From NCBI RefSeq assembly GCF_000004075.3, contig NC_026655.2:6076001-6140000 (forward strand): 64,000 nt of DNA, written 5' to 3'. Source of the DNA: Cucumis sativus. Its lineage: Eukaryota > Streptophyta > Magnoliopsida > Cucurbitales > Cucurbitaceae. Each line of letters begins with the position of its first letter. Positions within the stretch are counted from its first letter, which is position 1. Position numbers and translations under genes: made by a program. The notes under the pieces are model-generated. The model did no database searches, was not told the origin of the DNA, and saw nothing but the letters and a program-made list of their open reading frames with translations. This document shows positions 50,205 through 62,230 of the stretch, piece by piece.

Positions 50205-50470
50205 AAAAAAAAAAAAATGGTAGACTTGTATCGAATTCTATCAATAATAGTATTAACGATAGGTTTCTATCAATTTCTTTCAAGTTCTATAAGTTTCTCT
50301 CCCTAATAAACTTTTATATATGTCTATCAATTATAGACTTTTATTTTTTTGAAAATGATATATGGATAAGTAGGTGCACACATCTTCACTAGGATATAGT
50401 GATAGACTTGTATTAGCAGTTTATATATTAGTAATAGATGTTGATAAACTTCTCTTAATGTCTATATACG
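50205..50470. repeat. palindromic dispersed repeat, copy 5
   Basis: Contains GTCTATCAATTATAGAC (a hairpin), 'atagtgatagacttgtatta' and several shorter tatcaa/ttgata pieces, as in copy 1. Confidence 0.5.
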
Positions 50471-51682
50471 TTGTTGAGGAGTTGTATAAGAAATTTGTTA
50501 TAACTTATAAATAGTTTGGCTCATTTTTCTATATATATACACCTTCTAAATATTCAAAACCATCTTCTCCCTACCACACAAATTAAACCACAAGGTTATA
50601 AAGCTACTCAAACCACTTTAATTAGAATTGAATAGTTTGGGTGGTTTTTTTATTTTTTGGAATTTATATCTAGCTCTTTTTGGGACATCATTCTATACTT
50701 CTCTGGTTTTATGGTATATATATCGAAAGTGGTGATAATGAGAGTACTAGAAGGTGCTCACCTAGTGAGAATGCGCTGGTGCATCGGCTGACACAACAAC
50801 ATGTGTATCTTTCTCTAAAAAAAGAATAATGGTTTAGCTTTTAAAGTGCTTGGGTTTGGAAATAAATCATTTCGAAAAAACTTTAAAGACTCAAACAAAT
50901 AGTTTTCGAAACAATATTTAATTTAAAATTTATTTTAAACGGAATTATATTCTATAAAAGGAGAAAAAAAAAACTTGTTTGAAAAACACTTCTTTCCTTA
51001 CCCAATTCAAACAATTCTAAAAACGAAAAGTGACATTTGTGTGAATTTTCGTATTTTTATAGTTCTACACATGGAAAAAATTAACACATTTTTAGAAAGG
51101 TAACACTAAATTATACATATTGTAAAGCGTCACTGCCTTATGAATTTTATCTTTTAACACCCAAACATTGTTATATACAACTCTACGTAATTGTTTAAAA
51201 TTAATCATATAATAATAGTTTAAATATTTTCTTCTGATAACAAATTCATTGATAAATTTCCTATAAAAGAAATTGACTAATTAAATTCAGGCACTCAATT
51301 ATTTTATAATAAAAGTAAATCGTAAGAAAAAAGCCAACAATACTTTATTGATAAAATTTACTATAAAAGTGTAATCAGTGCATAACTAAATAAAATTAAG
51401 AAAAGCTACAACATGATCTAGAACCAAAGTCCTTGTACTTTTATCCATCAAAATACGATTGATTCAAATAATTATTAATTACATGAGAGCAAAATAAAAA
51501 CTATATACTTTAGTTATGCACGTACCATAGTCACTAATCTCAAGCTATTATAACATTATTACATGGTAGCTTAGAGAAAAGTTGGGCAAGTACATAAACC
51601 AAAACACCAAAATTTAAAGCATTACAAAACGTACAAACATGAAGAGAGCCAAAGAGATTTAGTTAGAAGAGAACATATATAG

Positions 51683-53123
51683 TTAAACATGATTAAGGTG
51701 ATCTGTAATTTGGTGGCTGACTTCCAAGGTTTTGTGGTTATGTTTGTCGTTATCGTTGTTGTTGTTGCCGTTGCTGAGTTCGATTTCTTCAATATTGGTC
51801 TTTATTATTACCTCAATTGCTTCAACAGAAGAGTCTTGTTTTTGTTTCATTACAATATCCACTGTTGTTTGTTCTGGTAGCTTCATTTCCTTTGCTATGG
51901 CTATCTCATACTTTCTGTAAATCAAATATAGGATCATCTGTGCTACTCCAAATATAAATCCCAATACATTTGGAAGCTGTGAAACACATAATCAAAATTA
52001 TTATTAAATGCAATATATTTTAGTATATTCATAGTTTAAAGAAAAGAGAAAATTGGTTTGAGAAATTGAAGTAACAATTAATACCGCAACATAGATGTCT
52101 TTGAGAAATACGCCGTAAAGAAGCCATGTAATTGCGCTAAGTGTGAGGAAAAACGATAATGAAAAGGGCATGAACTCCACGCTCTTTGTGCGAATCACCA
52201 ATCTCTTTTATAATGCAAAAAAACACATCAATAAAAATATAACAAAACAATAAATTAACATAAAAGTTATTCTTTAAAAAGGGACAATATAATAAAAAAA
52301 ATCAAGTACAGTCTAGAATGTATCTAACCATTATCTTAAATTCAATACTAACCATGATCGTAAGCGGAGCGGCAAAGACAGAGACGGAAAAGGCAACACA
52401 AATCCATCCAACAACCTTCACTTGATTAGAGCCATGAACTAAGAAGTGAGTAACAAGTAGAATTATGCAAAACCCTCCAAAGTTCAGTAGAAGAACAAAT
52501 CTCAACGTTGAAACCTGTCCATTATATATTTGTTCATCAAATTAGTTAATAATTAATGAAATTAATTAGAGATGATTAAGCTAAGTAATGATATAGTTAA
52601 TTAATCAAGTACCCGAATTTGTTTAGGAGCAAAAACAATGAAGATGGCAATGTAAAGAGTCTCAATGAGACAGCCAACAGAATTGATAGTAATGAGAAGG
52701 GTTTCATTAGAATTGAAGGAAGCATAATATAACCACAACATTGCACTAAAGAGTGCCACCACATATGGAACTGATTGAAACCCTTCTGTTGATTTCTTCT
52801 TACATATTCTCATAAATGTTGGCCTGCCATAATAAAACACATAACAACAACCTTTTAATTAATTACATTCAATATATATATATAAGTAGAATAATATGAA
52901 CAAATTAAATCATATATATACTTACACAGGAGCCAAGAACACAATGAAGGAGATAATGTTACCTAAAAATAAGAATCAATTAGAAAATTACAATATATAT
53001 ATACATAGATGGAAAATATGAAGATTAATATACATATAAATGAAAGGAAATAAGAAAAAAGAGTTAGTTACCAAGAAGACCAAATGCAAAAACTCCAGGG
53101 TGATGAGTATCGAATAAAGCCAT
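51683..53123 (-). CDS. SWEET sugar transporter, second tandem copy
   Basis: Six exons: 53072-53123, 52926-52962, 52613-52823, 52353-52514, 52085-52204 and 51683-51976; 291 aa. Exons 2 to 5 have the same lengths as in the first copy (37, 211, 162 and 120 nt), and the transmembrane core differs at only a handful of positions. The pocket Asn residues (TINSVGC and LPNVLGF) are retained; the clade-typical VPN is LPN here, so the splice junction residue changed from Val to Leu. The N-terminus ([18 protein letters not shown]) is one residue shorter. The C-terminal tail is as long as in copy 1 but has diverged strongly (Asn/Asp/His-rich, acidic middle), so cytosolic regulation is where the two may differ. 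It should also be a plasma-membrane sugar uniporter. Confidence 0.93.
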
Positions 53124-53288
53124 CACTTTCTGAACTTGTGGTGTTTGAGAGATTTATTGTATGATTGGAATGAAAGAGAAAGGTTTTGGAGAGGGGACCG
53201 TCGTAAAAAGGATCTAAACCTTATTATTATTTTCTTTTGTTTATAAATTTCTTTTTTGGTTTGTAATAACAAATGTCAGAAGCTACCT

Positions 53289-53296
53289 TATTTATA
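53289..53296 (-). promoter_or_regulatory. candidate TATA box of second SWEET
   Basis: TATAAATA on the minus strand, about 170 bp before the ATG, at the position corresponding to the first SWEET TATA. A CACGTG lies further upstream at about 53499. Confidence 0.5.
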
Positions 53297-56200
53297 AGGC
53301 TCAACATTTGTCACTGTTGCCATCAAATCATATTATACAAATTGAATCCCAATAATTAATATGTGATGAATGAAGCTTCTTAGTATTATTATTATTAAGA
53401 CAAAAGTGAAAGCCACGTATGAATATTATATGAATTGAGGAAGAATTACGTACGTTACATAACCAACACAACTCAGCCACCTCTGCCCGCCTTCTCTTCA
53501 CGTGACTTACTTCTTTTCCATTTCCCTTTTTTGCTTATTTTCTGCCATTTCTCTTCTACATATTTTCCCATAAATACTTAGTGTGCAATGTACATGCATC
53601 TATTTTCTTCTTTCCAATTATTAAACCCTTAAATTATCACTTCAAACTTTCAAATTCTTACCCTTTTAATTAAGTTTTGAATTTAATTTTACTTTCTTTT
53701 CATAATTCTTTTTTAAAAAATTGTTTTATTTTTAATATCAAAATATGTATTATAATTTTAGTCTTAATTTGTCATTAACTATTCACTTTTAGTAATTGGA
53801 CGTTAATGTATTGACTAGTTTTAATTAGTTATCATGTGGAATTTTAAATTTCATTTTAATAACTATGATTAGAAACGAGTAAATATAGGAAGAAAAATCA
53901 AACTATTCAGGAATATGGAAAAATCAAATTCTTTACTGTGTATTTTTTTTTTTCTGTGTATATGTGAAAATAGTTTTTTATTCATAATAATTAATGAAGA
54001 AATTTTAATTAACTATAATTATTTTAAATTAATTAATTAACATAGGCAAAAATTAATATTTAATAAAAATTTAAGAGGTTAAAAATGCAAATTTTGAAAC
54101 GAAAAGATTAAATTAAAACAAAAAATTTAAATCGCAAGGTAATTAAATTGAAACATAAAACTTTAAAATTAAATTGAAATCAAATTCAAAACATTCATTA
54201 AATCTATAAAGTATATTAAAACTTATCGAAAAAAAAATAGGGTGCAAATCCCATTTGAGGATTTTGTTCGTTAGTTAATTAGTAGAACCTACTAATGCCT
54301 TCTAATATTTTAGATAATTCAGTTAGCCTAACTCAAAAACAATTGACATGATCTACGATCTATGATCTATGATGTTCGATCCCCTTCTCGCAAGTATGGG
54401 TGTCCTAAAAGAAGTATTTTAAATATTTCCTAATATCCACCCATTACTTTTATTTTATAGAATAATAATAATAATAATAAATTTACCCCAAACTTCAAAA
54501 AAAAACTTTCAAATTTTTTTCTATAAAGAAAAAAGGATAGAATTTGTTAACAAAAACCTATACAATATTAAACAATTATTTTATTAAGAATTTTTTATAC
54601 ATGGGCACACCACCTACTTTTGAATTATTGTTCTTTTTTTCTTTTCGAAATGAATGGATGAAATCTTCCTACTAGACAACTTAGATTATTTCACTTATCA
54701 AGCAACGACAAAATGTATCATGTTCAAATTTAATGAACAATAGTATATAATTCATCAATTTTCATTAGCAAAAGTGTAACAATTTTTGCATGAGACATGG
54801 TTGGGAATTTAGATTTAAAATATAGAGAACCAAGTTGATAATTATCTAAAACATATTAATAAAGTAATGATTGAGAGTAAATGATATATATATCTAATTA
54901 AATGATTCTTTCTTCTTCTTTTATAAACAAACCTTCCCCAATTATAAACCCCTCCTTGTAATAGAAAGTTTGAATCCTTTACAATTACATCCTTCTTAAA
55001 TAAACCCATGCATAATTCAAATCCAATTAAAATATAAAAATCGAAACATTACTGATAATGGAATTTAATTAATAATCGTCATGATTATTAGTATTAAATA
55101 GCGTAAGCTTGTACGGTGTGGTGTCTAATTAAATGAATTTATGGAATGAGAATTTAATAAGTAAAAGTGTTAGATATTTTAGTTTACCAACAAATCAAAA
55201 GGAAGCAGGTAATTCATCATCTTTAAAACGTTTTGCAACTTTACTTTTACATCTTAACCTAAGAAGACATCTGTAATATGATTAATATTAGAATTATTGT
55301 TATTATTGTTTTAAAGCTCTTAATTAGCACTATTGATTTTAGAATGATTTTGGTATTTCAATTCTTTATAATTTAATTTTGTTATTGCGTTCTATCTAGG
55401 CCAAGCTTTTTGACCTTCCATACGTGAACAAAGGGACCCAATACTTTATGTACAAGTGGCACCATGTTCATCCAAAAACAATGAAATTAAAATAATTATT
55501 TTCCACTCAAATTTTTAATTGTTATAATATAATTTATATAAATATCTCTAAAAAAAAAATTGACTCCATATAATTGGAAAATGTTAATAATAATGCTGCA
55601 AAAGTGACAAAAATAAAATGAAGAAGTGGGGTTTTTGGTGGGGAGTTTGGATTTTAGGGGATAGGGTGAGGTGGGGAAAAAATAAATATAAGTTTATAGA
55701 AACCCAGATGATAAGATTTGTCAAGTAGTGTAGTTTTTATTTTTTTCCTTCTTTGGCTAATGATAAGATTAGCTTAATATATATATGGCCATATGATATC
55801 TTCCATGATTAGTGGAATTCTTAAATATATCTTAATCAAATTAACCATCTTGGGGTTGCTTTCAAATTTTTAATAACGAAAAGTAGTGTTTAGTAATTCA
55901 AATTTGTTATTTGTACCAAGTAAGTTTTTTTAATTTTTAGAAACTCTAACATGTTATTTACTGTAAATTAAAGAATTAGAAGTTTATAGAATCTTTTTAA
56001 ACACATTAATGAGTTAATTAAGAGACTGCCAACTTCTTCATCTGATCTATTTTGTATATTGAAGTCTAAAGACAAATGAGTTGCTTCCAAAGCTCAAGTG
56101 TGATGCTCCCTTAGTTTATTCTCAATTTTAATTCTTGCCCTTCTTTGTATATGAAAATTTCAGAAACACTATTCATCATATTTTTTCGTTCGGTGCTTTT

Positions 56201-56680
56201 ATTAGGTATTAGAGGAATTGATCTTGATTTATCTCTTTCTTGGTTGTTCGTGCTAGAATTGCATCATTTTGTGAAGAAATTTGGTCGGTTAATTGTAAAT
56301 ATAAAAATAAAAAGATTTTTTATTTCTAACATTACCATTATATGTATTGTATCATAGAACATTTGATTTGAAAGAAATAATCAAGGAATGGGATTAGAGG
56401 TGCTAGATTTATGCGATTTTATGTAATTTCATTGTAAATGTAATTATCTAAGAAAAATTAAAGTCGTGATACTTAAGTTTGTTAATTAAAATAATAAAGC
56501 AAACAGTGGTGAAAGATATTTTGTATTGAATCAATGGTGTGGGATTTTGTTGAGAAATTAAAAGAAAGAAAAAGAACATAAAAGGACAATATATAAGAGA
56601 AGAAGAAGAAGGTAAGGAATAAGGCAATTATTGAGAAATGAGTTGGTAAGGTTAGATGATAGACACGAAGACACTATTTG

Positions 56681-56730
56681 CTTTGCCATTGCCATTGCCT
56701 TTGCCTTTGCCTTTGCCAATGCCTTTGCCC
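56681..56730. repeat. GGCAAA/GGCAAT hexamer minisatellite
   Basis: About eight tandem hexamers reading GGCAAA or GGCAAT on the minus strand, inside a small frame that encodes alternating Gly-Lys/Gly-Asn. Confidence 0.75.
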
Positions 56731-59334
56731 CTTTTCTTTTCAAAGTTGTTATCTTCTTCACTTTTTCTTAGGTCATTAAAGTTTGCCATTTTGCTAAGTA
56801 TTAACACTTTTTCATCATAATGCCAAATGCCAATCCTCAACCCCAAAAAATAATTATTATAATAATAAATTAAATTAATAATAATTATTATTATTATCAT
56901 AAAAAAAAACCCTAAAAAATAATTCAATTAAAACCTTCTGTTGACTTCCTATAACCTTTTTCCCAAAAGATGGAACCTTTAAATTTTAACCTATATTATT
57001 CAATTAAACTCTCCTTGTAATTTGTCAAAATGAAAAACACATATATGTATCTTATGCTTCTTGGTTTTTTGTTTTTGTTTGTATATAATAATTTGTTTCT
57101 ATGCGACCCTAAAGTTGGGTTTTCAATGATTGAGTCTTTGTCTTTGTAATATAGGTAGTCTCTTCAATCAATATTATTATAAATTGCAAGAATATAACAT
57201 GAGGTAAGAGTGAGTTTGAGAGTTGTCATTTTCGTTTTCTTCGATCTTGTGCATTGTTTACGCGATGAGAAATATAAAGAGAGTTCGAGAAATCTCTACG
57301 TCCAAATAATGCATATTACACATTATTTCAACGTCTTTTTTGTACGTGTATATTTAATTGTGCGGGATCTTAATACTTTTTTTTCATTTATTTCAAAAGA
57401 AAGTTCTTGAAATTGATGATGAACGAAGTGTGTGTGTTTGGTGAAGAAAAAAGCATTAATTATATATGTTTCTTTTTTTTAATTTAGCCATGCATTATAT
57501 AATAATTATCCTATTTTTTAAGATATGGTTGTTTACAATGGAACTTCATCTGTAATACAAAAAGGAAAAAGAGTGAATGGAGAAAAGATGAAGAGCTTTT
57601 CCACTGTTGGGGGCTTTCCTAATGAATAATAATACAAAATTGATTTCAAGCATTGATTGATTGATATGTAATTTTTGTTTATTTATTGTTACTATTCTTC
57701 TATGAAACCAATTATGATTGAAGTTGTGTTTTTTCGATTTTGATACGCAATTGGATTCATCCCACACCACAAGAACTGATTTTGATTGATTTCTACTTTC
57801 TTTCTTTTCTTTTTAATTTTAGCAAAATTACGAACACTTGGGATCACATTTTATTTTATCTTGTAAAAAGTTACTTTTTGTTTAGCGTCAGCAATGTCGT
57901 TTCTTTTTATATTACAATTTATATAAACATCTTGCATTCAAATATCCAATTATGTTTGTAATTTTTTCATAATTTCAATTTGATTAACTATATAATTAAA
58001 GAATGTGCTACTTTTTATGGAAATGATTAGAATGATATAGTCATAAAATTAAATGGGAATGGCCTTTACTTGTCTCCATCTTTCCATTAAAGAGAACTAT
58101 ACCACTTGGATTTTCCCACACCCTCTTGTCTTTAGGTTAAAAAAATATTTATGGTCAAAAAGTTATTTGGGAAGGCACCCATTTATCTTCAACTTTGGTC
58201 CTCATTTCATGATATAAATTTTGTGTTTTAAAATCATGAGTCTCGTTTTTAGTTTATCGACTTTTTTAGCAACTATGATGTAATAAAATTACAAAGATAA
58301 AAGTGATTTACGATCTTAATTATAATTTTACATTTAATTATTAATTTTACATTTAATTATTAAGTAAATAGGACTTTATAGTCAATGTTCTAATGTTTTT
58401 TGGATTTGATTCATGGACTTTCTAAAATTTTAATTAAATTAAATCAGTAAATATGTTGAAGGGAAAAATAATGGAAGCAACCAAAACGAAAAACACACAT
58501 ATATATGTCGAGCGTGGTATTTGTCACATTTACTCACTAGTAAAAGTACGTATGTTGAAGCTATGAAGTTTGATAATAAGACATTATGATGTAACGAGAG
58601 AAGACTTGACCTACCTAAAATTAGATATTAGATTTTTCTCTAATCTTAAAAGAGGTTAGGATTAAGTCTCTTAATTTGCCTAATCCATAATTGGCTTCTG
58701 ACTTGTTTGAACCAAATCCATTTTAATCATGAACTTATTCTTTATAGTATTTTTCTAACCTTTAACCTATTATATGTCAGGCTCAAAATTACTTTGTAAC
58801 AGCCATGAACAATATGTTTAAGTTTATTACGTTAGAGGTATTTAAATTATAATATATATAATTGAAGTATGGTTGATGGTGTGTGTGGTTAATGCTTAAT
58901 TTTATGGTTATTTTATTAGATTGGACTCTATAATTATGTGTCATACTTAATTAGGACCTTAGATTGTTAATTAAGTATGGACTAAAAAGGGTAGAAACAC
59001 ATTCTTAATTGACTAGGGTTTGACGGAAATTTTAATTGAATTATTATATAAAAAGATTTTAGGAATATGGTTTCAATATATCTAAATAATATATGTCACT
59101 CTTTCTTAAATTCCAATATAGAGGAAGATAATAACTGCTTTATATAGTCATCCACGATCTTTCGATAATATTTGATGTGTTATTTATTCTTGAAAATTTA
59201 ACGTGAATGATTCTAAGAGTTAAAAGTATTTTATGCTAGCATGTTAATGGTAAACCTATGTGATACACCATGTGAATTATTGAAAGAGTAAATAGGAAGA
59301 AATTTTCAAATAAAGAAGAAAGGAAAATTATTTT

Positions 59335-59470
59335 AAAAGAAAACTTTTTAAAATATTTACAATTATAATTTTCCTATACTATTATTTACAAACGGATACA
59401 AGAGTGGTTTATCATGGTTGGTCGTAGATAGACTATGATTTTTTACTATATTATCTAAATATTTTTCTTC
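59335..59470. repeat. palindromic dispersed repeat, copy 6
   Basis: A degraded copy with 'aatatttacaattataattt', 'gtcgtagatagactatgatt' and 'actatattatctaaat' segments. Confidence 0.4.
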
Positions 59471-60635
59471 ATTTTCTATATTTGAAAATAATATAAGAAT
59501 AAAATTTAGATTTTTTTTTCTTTTGTTAAAATTTGATTTAAACTTTACTAATTTCTTAAATGACTTTTTTTTTTTCTTCTGTTTCTCCTATAGCTCAATT
59601 TTAACAAAATCATGAAGAAATAAATTTTAAAAAACGTTAAACATAAAATATTTAATTAAAATTCAACAGTAGAGACTAACACATTTATTACTTTTTTTTT
59701 TCTTTTTCAATTAATTTCTAGTGGATCACTATATATGAATGAATTTAGAAATATATAGTAATTTCCATGAGTTAGTTTTCAATACCCTAACCATGCATTC
59801 TAATATTGGATGGATTTATTATAGCAAAAGAAATTTTACAATTTCCTTTGTTTGTCCTAGGTGTATACTACATATATCAAAAAAAAAAAATCTTATGAAA
59901 GTGAATTATCAATAAATATATATATATATATAATAAAATAAAAAGAATAAGTAGTCGAAATATGATTACAACAGAAATTAATGCATTTTCCAAAACAACA
60001 TGATTAGAAAGTTTCAAACTACCGAACTTTTGATTGCTAATATACATACGTTAATTAATTTTTTCTTACTTTGGTCAAAAACTCATACATTACTGATGTA
60101 TTGATAAAATTTACATTTTAACACATATAAATTTAAAAGTAATTTTAAATCAACATTGAGGTTAAAAAAACTTTTAAAAGCATCTCAAAGATCCAAAACT
60201 TGGGGTTTAATATTTAATAGGTCTCTCAACTTTTTACTTTAATTTGTAATAAAATAAATCGTTTATAAATTTAAATTTTTGAAAAAAATAATTGATTTAT
60301 TCATATACATTAAAACAATAACATTGAGACCCTAATCTTCAATCCAAAAATTTGAAAAGTTGGGAAACCGAATAGTTATATATGAATCTCTAACAAAAAA
60401 ATGAAATTGAAGTTTATATTTATCTGTAATTCTTTAGGTGACTTTTAGTGGGACAAAAATGATAAGAGATTAGATGTAATTCATTCGTAGTGATCTAAAT
60501 GACAGATTGAGCCGACAAGCTTTAGCCATTGGAACGATATTTGTTTTCTTGTTTTGCGAGTTGTTGTTTTTGCACATTTACAACCATCAATGGAGATGGA
60601 CGGTTCAGATCACAATTTCCTTCTCTCTCATATTC

Positions 60636-60639
<4 letters not shown>

Positions 60640-60671
<32 letters not shown>
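60640..60671. repeat. (CT)n microsatellite
   Basis: An almost pure CT run of about 30 bp flanked by GC-richer single-copy-looking sequence. Confidence 0.9.
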
Positions 60672-60675
<4 letters not shown>

Positions 60676-62230
60676 TTTGTCCCACATCCTCTTCTTTAAT
60701 AAACAGTAACACTTCAGCTCTTTTCACCAATTCATCTCCATACTTCAATGTTACATCCTCGTGTTGTGCTATCAAAAGCTTCAGTTTCACTAAGTACATA
60801 TCTACAATTGTGTGTTACGACTAAAGATCGATTTTGGACACCATTGCATGCATGCATGTATGTATGGGTGGACTTACTTTATCACTCAGGTTTCATTGCT
60901 CACTTTTTATTTTAATTATTTTCAATTAAGCTAGCAATTATTAGAAGCTAAATGTAAATGAATTAAGTGCGAAGGTTTTGTTATAAACAGAAATGATCAA
61001 CAAGAACATTGATCTATGAAATGAGTTGTCCAAATTGTAGGAGAGGACAATTTTTTTATCAATGATATTGGGCTGTGTCAATCATAACTTTGGGATTAGG
61101 TTCATCCTATAATTCTCTTTTAATTTCAAAGTCATTGTGTTTACTTTTTCATTAAGAAATAGTAAATTATATTATTTATTTATTTGACCTATTTTATCAA
61201 AATATTTATTAAAAATCAAACCCGACTTCCAATTTCATGGAGAATGAAAATTAATGTTTAAGAAAAGAAATTAAAAATTGATAACAAAATAGCGTGTGCT
61301 TGGAACATAAAACAAAAGAAGCGATAAAGAATGTGAGGCAAATCATTATAAGCTCTTGAGATGTAAGACCAAAAAAAAGAGAGAAAAACAAGAGCAAGAG
61401 AGCTTAAGTTTTATCGATAGAACGATGGACTCATAGTAAAGTTGTCGTAACCATAGGAGAATCAAATGTAACAATGGAAGGTTGCCCAAATTTGTTTGGG
61501 AATGTAAAGTGATGACAGAAACTCCACATGAGTTGGGTTTTGGAAAAGACTCTTAAAGAGTGAAGGTTAAGGCACTATTGAAACCAAATATCCAAAAAGG
61601 ATTCAATAAAAGAAGAAAGAAGAAGAGAGTTGGGAAGAAGAAGACCCCAAAATGTCCTTTTAGCTTTCAGAGGAACTGTACATTCAGTTTTACTTTTTAT
61701 TCTTCAAATTTTCTGTTGTTTTTTAATGTTCAATCATTTCTTTTCTTTTTGTTCTTTATCTAATTGAAAAGTTCGCCAACTCTTCATAATTAGCAACTTT
61801 TTTCTGAATAGAGAATGAGGAACAGAAATGAGTAACTTGTGAAAAAAGCGTTTTCATAGAATTGAACTTGATATGGATGAATAAATTAGGGTCAAAAGTT
61901 TCTCTTCATTTTCATAAGAATATAATTTCCATTTTCCAATGTCCATAAGAAGCAGTACATGCTTCCCAAAAATAATGACAATTATGATATTACTAAAAAG
62001 GCTCAGCAAAATGATGGCATTTGGAACCCCATTTTGCAAAAATATACACAAATATCCTCAGCCTTAATTCTACTTCTACCTTTGTAGATTATGTACCAAA
62101 GCTGAGATGGGGAAGAACTTCATGATTTTGTAGTAAAGGATTTAATCATTTTTATGCATTCTTCTCTATTTCAGATTTGGCATCTCAAAAACTCGATATG
62201 TATTTTCTTTTTTTTCTTTTCTCTTTCTTT

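Larger units (their letters stand above)
43903..51682. other. intergenic between the two SWEET genes
   Basis: The left part is the promoter of the first SWEET, the right part the 3' UTR and downstream region of the second. In between are an LTR-type remnant (44645-44987), palindromic repeat copies at about 45960-46265 and 50205-50470, and duplication relics near 46270-46440 and 50590. A 138-codon minus-strand frame at 47965-48381 has no recognisable domain. No further gene is supported. Confidence 0.5.
53297..62230. other. 9 kb intergenic region before the kinase gene
   Basis: SWEET promoter DNA on the left and kinase 3' UTR on the right. In between lie a palindromic repeat copy (about 59335-59470), a hexamer minisatellite at about 56681-56730, a (CT)n run at 60640-60671 and A+T-rich DNA. 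Two short minus-strand frames with non-random composition (56652-56789 and 60605-60799) are discussed as findings; neither is supported enough to call a gene. Confidence 0.5.
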
